Below, piece after piece: positions 38,143-45,905 of a stretch of DNA of 51,011 bases. The position numbers and the translations under genes were made by a program. Below the pieces are notes generated by a model that saw nothing but the letters and a program-made list of their open reading frames with translations, searched no databases and was not told where the DNA came from. Positions within the stretch are counted from its first letter, which is position 1, and every line of letters begins with the position of its first letter. Origin of the DNA: Saprospiraceae bacterium. GTDB taxonomy: Bacteria; Bacteroidota; Bacteroidia; Chitinophagales; Saprospiraceae. The stretch covers positions 1 to 51,011 of the forward strand of contig JADLHA010000046.1 of assembly GCA_020848995.1 (NCBI GenBank), read 5' to 3'.

Positions 38143-39570
38143 TCAGTGTACGATCAGCACTGCAGTTCGAGATCTACCGTCGTTGGTGACGACTTGCAGG
38201 ATATGAGCACCGCAAGGTAGCCCATTCAAAGAGATCTGTCCGTTGGCATTCACCCGGTCTGTGCGCAGGGGTATTCCCGTCGATGTCCAGATGTGGTAGT
38301 TTCCTCCAGTCAAAGTGCTTTCTAAAAATATCGATCCCGTTGCGGGATTGGGCCAATACTCCAGGGCCTCGCCCTGGGGATTTTCCGTGCGAACGACTTC
38401 ATGATTGGAGTAATGGAAAGTAATCCGGTTGCGGTTGCCCCATTCGCCGGAAGGCGTTTTTTCTTCAAACAAGAGCACCTGTCGCACAGCACCGTCTTCA
38501 AATATATCGAATTGGAAAAGTGCGCTGAATAGATCCAGCAGGGGCAGGATGAGTCTTTGTTTGGGAAAGGCTGCGTCGTATTGCGTGAGGAATACCGAAC
38601 TCTCTACCCAGCCGGGCGCAGCATCGTCCCATTGCAACACCCGGATGCGGTCCGGATTGGCATTGCCATCGTATGAGAGCTCCATTTTTTCATCGTTGGT
38701 CCACGAAGATGAGACCTCATCCCATAACTGGAAGATGCGGTTTGCGGGTTTGCCGTTCGCATGGTAATCAACCAGTATGCGTTCCTCGTTGACAAAACTG
38801 CTGGTTCCATCCCAGGACAATTTGGTTTGCGTGAGCAAGTGCCCGGAAGCGTCGTACATATAGTCGGTGCGGTCTTCGCTCACCCAATTCTGGGTAAATT
38901 CATCCCAGTAAAATACATCTTCCCGGGTTAAATTGCCTTTGGCATCATATGTATAATGGGTTTGGTAGGTGAAATACCAATCCTGACCATCATAGGAGTA
39001 TTCAGATTCGCGAACAACGTTTCCGTTGGTCAGTTCGTATTCCGTCTTTTCATCTTTCTCCCAGGTACTTCCGGAAAAAAACTCACTTGAATCTTTGACC
39101 AGGTAGCCCGCACCATTGTATTCAAAGAAGGTCCGCGATTGAGGGTCGTATTTCCCTGTTGCCGGGTTCCATTCCCCGCTACCGGTCTCGGCTATCCGGT
39201 TGGCAGCATCGTAGCGGTAATAGACGTTGATGAACCCAACCCACATTTTGGTGGCTTCGTCCAGGATCAATAATTCAAAGAAGGTGTTTCGCTGCTGGAG
39301 ATCGTAGGCATACAAGCCTCTGATCGAATGGATCAGCCGGGTCGAGTCGAAAAACACAAAACTGTCGAGGCGCATTTTGAGCACTTCGGGGGATTTGCCG
39401 GGATCTTGTACGTTGAGCCAGGCCATTTTTTCCTCATAGGAAAGCTGGCGGAACCCGGATTCTTTGCCGGCGTTGAAAAGTTGTCTGGCCACTTGGCGAC
39501 CGTTTTGACCAAATGCTGCGAACTGAAGCGCTACAAACAGGAAAATGGCGATTGAACACTTTTTATGCAT
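38143..39570 (-). CDS. T9SS-exported protein with YD-like tandem repeats
   Basis: A 475-residue secreted protein. The signal peptide (KKCSIAIFLFVALQFAAFGQ) is followed by tandem repeats built on YDAxGNLTxExxxxWDExxxxWVxE units (for example YTYDAKGNLTRED and YMYDASGHLLTQTKLSWDG), reminiscent of RHS/YD or MORN-like beta repeats. It ends in a type-A sorting domain (YWPNPATGSIFLEST, GAHILQVV). The repeats probably form an extended beta structure at the cell surface. I use the ATG at 39570; upstream codons overlap the promoter. A perfect -7 element lies at 39590-39597. Confidence 0.88.
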   Translation of the reverse strand: MHKKCSIAIFLFVALQFAAFGQNGRQVARQLFNAGKESGFRQLSYEEKMAWLNVQDPGKSPEVLKMRLDSFVFFDSTRLIHSIRGLYAYDLQQRNTFFELLILDEATKMWVGFINVYYRYDAANRIAETGSGEWNPATGKYDPQSRTFFEYNGAGYLVKDSSEFFSGSTWEKDEKTEYELTNGNVVRESEYSYDGQDWYFTYQTHYTYDAKGNLTREDVFYWDEFTQNWVSEDRTDYMYDASGHLLTQTKLSWDGTSSFVNEERILVDYHANGKPANRIFQLWDEVSSSWTNDEKMELSYDGNANPDRIRVLQWDDAAPGWVESSVFLTQYDAAFPKQRLILPLLDLFSALFQFDIFEDGAVRQVLLFEEKTPSGEWGNRNRITFHYSNHEVVRTENPQGEALEYWPNPATGSIFLESTLTGGNYHIWTSTGIPLRTDRVNANGQISLNGLPCGAHILQVVTNDGRSRTAVLIVH

Positions 39571-39589
39571 ATGAGAATTGTCGATGGAA

Positions 39590-39597
39590 CAAAAGTA
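39590..39597 (-). promoter_or_regulatory. -7 element TACTTTTG of the T9SS repeat protein gene
   Basis: On the minus strand TACTTTTG fits TAnnTTTG exactly and lies 20 bp before the ATG at 39570. The -33 element is not clear. Confidence 0.6.
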
Positions 39598-39695
39598 ACA
39601 AGAAATTAAGGCGGATTGGTTCCCTTGGGCCACGCACTTTACAGGCCGTTGATGTCTTGAGGTTCGATTTGAAGTAGGAACAGCCGGTGGACGGC

Positions 39696-39703
39696 TATCT
39701 TTG
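39696..39703 (+). promoter_or_regulatory. -7 element TATCTTTG of the PAP2-like/dapD operon
   Basis: A perfect TAnnTTTG followed by C, 21 bp before the ATG at 39725. TTTG at 39668-39671 is a possible -33, with a longer than usual 24-bp spacer. Confidence 0.6.
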
Positions 39704-39724
39704 CGTGCAAACAGCTGATTTAAC

Positions 39725-40393
39725 ATGTTCATGCGCACGCTGGCACAGATCACAGCCTACCTTTTTCATCCCCTGCTGATGGTCTTTGCCGCATTGTTTC
39801 TCCTGCTCTGCCTCAAGCCCCATTTATTTGGCGTGCCCGTTTGGACGGAGCAGGCAACCCTGGTCGTATTGATCTTCATTTATACCTGCTTTATTCCGGC
39901 GGTGGCCATGGGCTTGTTAAGGCTGACCGGCTTGTTGAAGCGCCTGGATATGCCGGAACGGCACGATCGCTTCATTCCCATGATCATTTGTGCAATCTTC
40001 TATCTGTGGTTGTGGATCAATTTAAAATCCCAACCCGGCATTCCCCCGCTGATGAATGCAACCATTCTGGTCTCCATTGTGGGGGTATTCATGGCTTTTA
40101 TCGCAAATACCCTGATCAAGATCAGTCTGCACGGCGTGGCTATGGGCGCCTTTTGCACCTTATGGTGGTTGATCAGGACGGGGCATTCCGCGGATGGTGT
40201 GCTCCGGTTCCGGTTTGCCGAGACCGGGGTTTCCGAGGTTCACCTGCATTCGCTGATCGCTGGGTCACTGATTGTCGCAGGATGGGTTGGGCTGACCCGG
40301 TTGTGGCTTGGAGCTCATCGGCCTTCGGAGTGGTACCTCGGCTTGGCGGTGGGCTGCCTTTCCGCTATACTTGCATTTTCATACACATTCTGA
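39725..40393 (+). CDS. PAP2-like integral membrane protein
   Basis: A 222-residue protein of about six membrane helices. Two segments recall the phosphatidic acid phosphatase type 2 fold: KISLHGVAMG (the position of the central motif His) and TRLWLGAHRPSE (matching the Rx5Hx3[D/E] third motif). The first PAP2 motif (KxxxxxxRP) is not clear, so catalysis is uncertain. A lipid phosphate phosphatase such as one acting on undecaprenyl or phosphatidylglycerol phosphate is the likeliest role. It is 1 nt upstream of dapD, so the two share an operon. Confidence 0.65.
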   Translation: MFMRTLAQITAYLFHPLLMVFAALFLLLCLKPHLFGVPVWTEQATLVVLIFIYTCFIPAVAMGLLRLTGLLKRLDMPERHDRFIPMIICAIFYLWLWINLKSQPGIPPLMNATILVSIVGVFMAFIANTLIKISLHGVAMGAFCTLWWLIRTGHSADGVLRFRFAETGVSEVHLHSLIAGSLIVAGWVGLTRLWLGAHRPSEWYLGLAVGCLSAILAFSYTF

Positions 40394-40394
40394 T

Positions 40395-41210
40395 ATGGAC
40401 ACCCTAAAACAACACATCGATGCGGCCTGGGAGGACCGCAGCCTGCTTCGCGAACCCCCCTACAAGTCAGCCGTTGAAGAAGTCATTGCCCTGCTCGATA
40501 CCGGGAAGGTGCGCGTCGCCGAGGAGGGGGAAGGCGGTTGGGTCGTCAACGAATGGGTCAAAAAGGCCATTTTGCTGTACTTCCCACTAAGGGAGAACCG
40601 GGTGATACGAGCCGGGGATCTCGAGTTTTACGATAAAATCCCAACGAAAAAGGGATTTGAAGCCCTGGGCATCCGCGCAGTTCCCCACGCCGTAGCGCGC
40701 TACGGGGCCTTCATTGAACCCGGTGCCATCCTAATGCCCAGCTACGTAAACATTGGCGCCTGGGTGGGCAGCGGCACCATGGTCGACACCTGGGCTACCG
40801 TTGGCTCCTGTGCCCAGATCGGGCGCAACGTCCACCTGGCCGGTGGCGTGGGGGTCGGAGGGGTACTCGAACCCCCGCAGGCCCAGCCCAACATCATTGA
40901 AGACAACGCCTTCATCGGTTCTCGCTGCATCATCGTCGAAGGGACCCGCATCGGACGGGAAGCCGTGCTGGGTGCTAACGTCGTCATTACCGCCTCGACC
41001 CACATCCTGGACGTCACCGGAGAGGAGCCGCGCAAATTCCAGGGATACGTACCCCCGAGATCGGTGGTCATACCGGGCTCGTATCCCAAGCGCTTTCCGG
41101 CAGGAGAATTTCAAGTTCCCTGTGCTTTGATCATCGGTCAGCGCAAGGAATCTACCGACAAAAAGGTATCGCTCAACGATGCCCTGCGCACCTACGGGAT
41201 ATCCACCTGA
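40395..41210 (+). CDS. dapD: 2,3,4,5-tetrahydropyridine-2,6-dicarboxylate N-succinyltransferase
   Basis: A 271-residue trimeric left-handed beta-helix acyltransferase. It succinylates tetrahydrodipicolinate in the diaminopimelate/lysine pathway, feeding both lysine and peptidoglycan. Hexapeptide repeats run through the middle (AFIEPGAILMPSYVNIGAWV, GTMVDTWATVGS, IGRNVHLAGGVGVGG), followed by the family's EDNAFIGSRCIIVEGTRIG and YPKRFPAGEFQVPCALII. The ATG at 40395 follows the upstream stop by one base (TGATATG), so translational coupling is likely. No other dap genes are in the window. Confidence 0.96.
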   Translation: MDTLKQHIDAAWEDRSLLREPPYKSAVEEVIALLDTGKVRVAEEGEGGWVVNEWVKKAILLYFPLRENRVIRAGDLEFYDKIPTKKGFEALGIRAVPHAVARYGAFIEPGAILMPSYVNIGAWVGSGTMVDTWATVGSCAQIGRNVHLAGGVGVGGVLEPPQAQPNIIEDNAFIGSRCIIVEGTRIGREAVLGANVVITASTHILDVTGEEPRKFQGYVPPRSVVIPGSYPKRFPAGEFQVPCALIIGQRKESTDKKVSLNDALRTYGIST

Positions 41211-41274
41211 ACCTTTGCCGGAACCCCGGTGTTTTCATAGGATTCCGGCACGGAGGGCTGAAATTATTTTCTGC

Positions 41275-41281
41275 TATTTTG
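41275..41281 (+). promoter_or_regulatory. possible -7-like element of the DUF4175 gene
   Basis: TATTTTG followed by C is one base short of TAnnTTTG and lies 26 bp before the ATG at 41308. The same shortened form (TATCTTG) appears before the flippase gene at 49254-49260. Confidence 0.35.
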
Positions 41282-41307
41282 CGTTTTAATTAATTGAACA
41301 CTTGGTG

Positions 41308-44300
41308 ATGGCCTGGAAAGAGAACTATTACGAGCAACTGATCCTGAAGATCGACCAGTTTACCCGAAAGTTTTACATCAACCAATTGATCCGGGGCAGC
41401 CTCTATTTCGTTGGGCTGCTGACGCTGGTTTTTCTGGCTTACAATTTCCTGGAGGGGCAATTTTATTTCAGCCGGGGTGTTCGTACGGCGCTTGGAATTT
41501 CTTACCTGGCCCTTTTTGCCGGAACGGCGTGGTGGTGGGTGGCAAGGCCTGCCCTGCACTATTTCCGTTTGGGAAAGCTCATTTCACATGAGGAGGCTGC
41601 GCGCATCATCGGCACGCATTTTTCCGATGTAAGGGATAAGCTGCTCAACGTGTTGCAGCTCAAAGCACAATCGGTCAACTATACCGACCGAAGCCTGATC
41701 GAAGCCAGCATTGCGCAAAAGTCCATGGAATTGCAGCCGGTGCCCTTCATACACGCCATAGACCTTCAGAGAAATCGCAGATACCTTCACTATGCTGCAG
41801 GACCCCTGCTCCTGCTGGCAAGCCTGCTGGTATTTGCCCCGGGAATGATCCACAAGCCAACCCAGCGCCTGATCCAGGTGGACCGCGAATTTGAGCGGGA
41901 AGCTCCGTTTCACTTTGTACTGGAGACCGACACCCTCGCAGTCGAGCAAAACGGCGATTTCACCTTGCGCCTGCGCTCGGAGGGGACTGCCATTCCCGCC
42001 GAAGCGTTCATTGCCCGGGACGGCTACCAGTACCGCCTGCAAAAAGAAGGGCCCGAAACGTTTAAATACACGTTTAGCAATGTGCAAAGGGATGTTGCCT
42101 TTCACATCTTTTCGGGGGCGGTGAGTTCTCCTGAATACATACTCAGGGTCATGATGAAGCCTCTGATCGAACAATTCGAGGTGCGGCTGGAATATCCGCC
42201 CTACACGGGCAAAAAGAAGGAAACCGCATGGAACACGGGCGACCTGATAATTCCTGCCGGCACGCGCGTGCAGTGGACGTTCCATTCAGCACACACCGAT
42301 CAAATGTCGATGCGACTTTCCGGAGAACAGACACCCAGGTTATTGCAACGTTCCGGGGAAAGCGATTTCAGCGCTTCGCACAGTTTCCGTCAGGATGATG
42401 CGTACGTACTCTACCTGAGGAACCACCAACTGCCGCACGCCGATTCCGTCGTTTACCAGGTCAGGGTGATCGAAGATAAATATCCGCAGATCGACGTCGA
42501 AGCGTTTGTCGATAGCAGCCAGTGGAAGGTTCGCTATTTTGCCGGAACGGGATCAGATGATTACGGCATACGCACGATTTTATTCAAATACGCGGTACGA
42601 GATAAAAGTGGAACAGAACAGGCGGAAAAAAGCATCACCCTGGCGGCCGGAACCGTTGCCAAGGTGATAGATTTCCGCCACGTATTCGATATCGGCACGT
42701 TGAACCTGCAACCAGGGGAATCGGTAAATTACTATTTTGAAGTCTGGGATAACGACGGCGTAAACGGAAGCAAATCGAGCCGGAGCGAGGTCCATACCTA
42801 CCGCGAGGTCTCCGAAGACGAGCTCGCACAACAGGAATTGGCAAATAACGAGGCGATCAAAGATGAACTGCGCGAAGCCATCGACGATGCAAAAAAATTG
42901 CGCGAGCGCCTTGGCGATTTCAAAGACAGGCTTCGCCAGAAAAAGGACCTCGAGTGGCAGCACAGGCAATCGCTGGAAAAAATGCTGCAAGACCAACAGC
43001 GCATCCAGCAGCGGCTGGAAGAAGCCAACAAGCGCCTTGGGGAAAACATCCAGAAACAGCAGCCCGAAGACGAGAACGTCCGAAACAAACAGGAACAGTT
43101 GCAAAAGCTGTTTAACGAAACGGCAAGCCAGGAGATGAAAGAACTCATGCAGCAGATCCAGCAACTGATGAGTGAATTGAACAAGGAACAGACGCTCAAG
43201 ATGGCTGAGCAGTTTGAAAGTAAAAACGTTGACCTGGAAAAGGAAATGGAACGCTTGCTGGAATTGTTCAAGCAACTCGAGATGGAGAAAAATCTAAAGG
43301 ACCAGATCGCTGACCTGAGGGAAATGGCGGACAAGCAGGAAGCGCTTTCTGAAAAAACTGCTGGGGATAAGGAAAACTCCGATTCGTTAAAGCAGCAGCA
43401 GGATTCACTCTCAAAGCAGTTTGATGAATTCGGGAAAAAGCAGGATTCGCTGCAGAAGAAAAACGAGGGATTGAAACCGCCGCGCAAAATGGAAGACCGG
43501 AGTGGCCAGCAGGAGAATATTCAAAAGGACATGAAGGATGCCAGTCAGGAATTGGGCAAGTCCTCAAAGGAAAGCAAGCAGCAGGGCAAATCGAAAGCGG
43601 CAAAGAAGCAGAAGGAAGCGTCTGGTAAAATGAAAGAGATGGCGGATCAGATGGAGCAGGAAATGCAGGAGTCCGACCAGGAACAGGCGGAAGAGGACGC
43701 CCGTATGCTTCGTCAGCTGTTGGAGAACCTCGTGGCCTTGTCATTCGATCAGGAGCGGCTTATGAAGGAATTGGGCCGCGTGAACGCTCAGACGCCAAAA
43801 TACCTGAGTCTGGTGCAGGACCAGTTTCGCATCAAAGAGAATTTCCGAATCGTGGAAGACACACTCGACGTGCTGAGCAAGCGCGTAGTGGAGATACAAT
43901 CATTTGTGATGGACAAGGTCGGGGAGATTGGCGACAATTTCCGCGACGGGTTGAAGCACCTCGAGGAACGCCGTACCGGCGAAGCCTCCAACAATCAGGG
44001 GCGGATCATGAAGAACATGAACGACCTGGCGCTCATGTTGTCGGAAACACTCGATCAGAAACAGAAGGAATGCAAGGGAGGATCGTGTAAAAAGCCCGGT
44101 AGCAAATCTTGCCCCAATCCCGGAGCCAGCGGTTCAGGAAAAAGCGGAAGAAAACCGGCCGACAAGTTCACGGAGGGCATGCAGGGGCTCGAAAAGGGCA
44201 TGCAGCAGCAACTCGACCGCATGCGAAGCGGTCATCAGGGCACCGCTAAGGAATTTGCGGAACTGGCAGCGAAGCAGGCGAAGTTGCGAAAGATGCTGCA

Positions 44301-44670
44301 GGAACTCGAGAAGGAGAATAGCGAGAGCGGCCACGGTTCTTCGGAGGCACGTCAGGCCATGGAAGAAATGAACCGCATAGAGAAGCAGCTCGTCAACAAG
44401 CAACTCACCAACGAAATGCTGAAGCGAACCCAGGAGATCACCACGCGCCTGCTCGAAGCCGACCGGTCGGAACGCGAACGGGAATGGGACGAGCAGAGGA
44501 AATCAGAAACTGGTACGAATATTGAACGGAAATTTCCCCCGGGCCTGGAAGAATACATCAAAAAGCGTCAGGGAGAAACAGAATGGTTCAAGCAAATCTC
44601 TCCGGAACTACGGCCGTTTTACCGGAACCTGGTCGAACAATACTATCAGGGACTCAAAAAACAGGGATGA
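41308..44670 (+). CDS. DUF4175 membrane protein with very long coiled coil
   Basis: A 1120-residue protein of the DUF4175 family, function unestablished. Three membrane helices lie near residues 28-48, 56-76 and 150-170. They are followed by a beta-rich domain and then, from about residue 500 onward, an almost unbroken Gln/Glu/Lys-rich coiled coil (for example LRERLGDFKDRLRQKKDLEW and LEKEMERLLELFKQLEMEKN). The coil probably faces the cytoplasm or periplasm as a scaffold. I use the ATG at 41308; the preceding TTG and GTG codons are less likely. Its stop codon overlaps the next start (ATGA), indicating a coupled pair with the ATPase gene. Confidence 0.85.
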   Translation: MAWKENYYEQLILKIDQFTRKFYINQLIRGSLYFVGLLTLVFLAYNFLEGQFYFSRGVRTALGISYLALFAGTAWWWVARPALHYFRLGKLISHEEAARIIGTHFSDVRDKLLNVLQLKAQSVNYTDRSLIEASIAQKSMELQPVPFIHAIDLQRNRRYLHYAAGPLLLLASLLVFAPGMIHKPTQRLIQVDREFEREAPFHFVLETDTLAVEQNGDFTLRLRSEGTAIPAEAFIARDGYQYRLQKEGPETFKYTFSNVQRDVAFHIFSGAVSSPEYILRVMMKPLIEQFEVRLEYPPYTGKKKETAWNTGDLIIPAGTRVQWTFHSAHTDQMSMRLSGEQTPRLLQRSGESDFSASHSFRQDDAYVLYLRNHQLPHADSVVYQVRVIEDKYPQIDVEAFVDSSQWKVRYFAGTGSDDYGIRTILFKYAVRDKSGTEQAEKSITLAAGTVAKVIDFRHVFDIGTLNLQPGESVNYYFEVWDNDGVNGSKSSRSEVHTYREVSEDELAQQELANNEAIKDELREAIDDAKKLRERLGDFKDRLRQKKDLEWQHRQSLEKMLQDQQRIQQRLEEANKRLGENIQKQQPEDENVRNKQEQLQKLFNETASQEMKELMQQIQQLMSELNKEQTLKMAEQFESKNVDLEKEMERLLELFKQLEMEKNLKDQIADLREMADKQEALSEKTAGDKENSDSLKQQQDSLSKQFDEFGKKQDSLQKKNEGLKPPRKMEDRSGQQENIQKDMKDASQELGKSSKESKQQGKSKAAKKQKEASGKMKEMADQMEQEMQESDQEQAEEDARMLRQLLENLVALSFDQERLMKELGRVNAQTPKYLSLVQDQFRIKENFRIVEDTLDVLSKRVVEIQSFVMDKVGEIGDNFRDGLKHLEERRTGEASNNQGRIMKNMNDLALMLSETLDQKQKECKGGSCKKPGSKSCPNPGASGSGKSGRKPADKFTEGMQGLEKGMQQQLDRMRSGHQGTAKEFAELAAKQAKLRKMLQELEKENSESGHGSSEARQAMEEMNRIEKQLVNKQLTNEMLKRTQEITTRLLEADRSEREREWDEQRKSETGTNIERKFPPGLEEYIKKRQGETEWFKQISPELRPFYRNLVEQYYQGLKKQG

Positions 44671-45065
44671 TCAGGATTGCATCAGTCCCGGCAAACATTT
44701 GTAAGGTTGAGGAATACCTCGAGCGCATTTTTCAGGAGTACCAGCTCGACAAATCGCTCTATCCGAATGTGCTGATCTCCATCACGGAAGCCGTAAACAA
44801 TGCCATCCTGCACGGCAACAAGTCGGATGGCAGTAAGTTTGTGAGCCTGCGCACGGTCCGGATGCAAAAGCACATCTGCTTCCGCATATCGGATGAAGGA
44901 CAGGGTTTCGACCCGGAGTGCATTCCTGATCCCACCCTCCCCGAAAACATAGACAAGTGTGGTGGCCGGGGTGTGTTTTTGATGCAGCGGCTTTCCGACC
45001 GCGTCATTTTCTCGGACAACGGGCGTACTGTTGAAATCGGTTTTGAGCTGCGCGTGGAATCTTAA
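44667..45065 (+). CDS. RsbW-like GHKL ATP-binding protein (anti-sigma kinase type)
   Basis: A 132-residue stand-alone HATPase_c_2 domain, like the serine kinases RsbW and SpoIIAB. The N box is in EAVNNAILHGN, the G1 box in DEGQGFD and the G2 region in GGRGVFLMQRLSD. Proteins of this class bind and often phosphorylate anti-anti-sigma (STAS) partners to control a sigma factor or another process. No STAS protein or sigma factor is encoded nearby, so its partner is elsewhere or it acts with the DUF4175 protein, whose stop overlaps its ATG. Start ATG 44667 gives the normal family length. Confidence 0.88.
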   Translation: MIRIASVPANICKVEEYLERIFQEYQLDKSLYPNVLISITEAVNNAILHGNKSDGSKFVSLRTVRMQKHICFRISDEGQGFDPECIPDPTLPENIDKCGGRGVFLMQRLSDRVIFSDNGRTVEIGFELRVES

Positions 45066-45095
45066 GGGATGGTCCTGGTTTTTAACAGAAGATAG

Positions 45096-45113
45096 CTAAC
45101 AAACGTTCGTAAG
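45096..45113. promoter_or_regulatory. 18-bp palindrome copy (16/18) upstream of the ybeY fusion gene
   Basis: CTAACAAACGTTCGTAAG matches the consensus at 16 of 18 positions and ends 13 bp before the ATG at 45127. It is followed directly by TATCCTG, resembling the TATCTATG that follows the related palindrome at 28838-28853, so both may overlap the -7 region of a promoter. Confidence 0.55.
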
Positions 45114-45126
45114 TATCCTGAAGATC

Positions 45127-45891
45127 ATGCCTGCTCAGGGAAAAATAGGTTTTAATTTTCAGACGGAGGAATTTCACCTGCGCAAGGCGGGGATCACTAA
45201 ATGGCTTGAGCGCGTTGCAGAGAGTCACGGAAAAAAACTCCCCCGCATCGATTACATTTTTTGCAAAGATGATTACCTGCTGGAGCTCAATCGCCAATTC
45301 CTTCAGCACGATTATTTCACGGACGTAGTCACCTTCCCGGGAGGCAGCCCGGGTGAGGTTTCCGAATGTTACATCAGTGTGGACCGCGTACGCGAAAACG
45401 CGCGAACGTTCAATCAGGAGGAGGACGCCGAGTTGTTGCGCGTCATCGTACATGGGCTGTTGCACCTGCTGGGCTACGATGACAAGCAGCCCGAAGGCAA
45501 AGAGCGGATGCGGGAGGCAGAAGACCGTGCACTTGCGCTTTACGGGCAGGCGCTGATGTCTTCAAAGCATTATTTCGACTGGGTGTATGACGTGGTGAGG
45601 CAGATTCCCCGTGGGCGCGTTTGCACATACGGCGCAATCGCAGATTACCTGGCCCTGGGATCTGCCAGGATGGTGGGATGGGCGCTCAACCAGCTCAAAG
45701 GGACCGTAGGGGAAGTTCCCGCGCATCGCGTGGTGAATGTGCGGGGCGAATTGAGTGGCCGCATGATGTTTGGCGAGGCCGGGGAACGTATGGCGCGGCT
45801 GTTGCGCGAGGAGGGGGTTTGTGTGGAAGATCAACGGGTGGTTCCCATGGAGAAATATTTCTGGGATCCGGGCGAGCTCGAGACGGCCTGA
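45127..45891 (+). CDS. ybeY: YbeY rRNA endonuclease fused to an alkyltransferase-like (ATL) domain
   Basis: A 254-residue two-domain protein in one uninterrupted frame. Residues 1-140 form YbeY, a metal-dependent RNase for rRNA 3' maturation and quality control. NRQFLQHDYFTDVVTFP and HGLLHLLGYDD are present (H109, H113). The third metal ligand, normally His, is D119, a change I believe is common in this phylum. Residues 145-250 match the DNA-binding domain of O6-alkylguanine-DNA alkyltransferases (PRGRVCTYGAIADYL, SARMVGWALNQL), but the PCHR active site reads PAHR (A199). It is therefore an ATL protein that could flag damaged guanines without repairing them. The YbeY-ATL fusion is unusual. 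An internal ATG at 45556 could allow separate ATL production. Confidence 0.9.
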   Translation: MPAQGKIGFNFQTEEFHLRKAGITKWLERVAESHGKKLPRIDYIFCKDDYLLELNRQFLQHDYFTDVVTFPGGSPGEVSECYISVDRVRENARTFNQEEDAELLRVIVHGLLHLLGYDDKQPEGKERMREAEDRALALYGQALMSSKHYFDWVYDVVRQIPRGRVCTYGAIADYLALGSARMVGWALNQLKGTVGEVPAHRVVNVRGELSGRMMFGEAGERMARLLREEGVCVEDQRVVPMEKYFWDPGELETA

Positions 45892-45905
45892 CAGGACCGG
45901 AGCAT

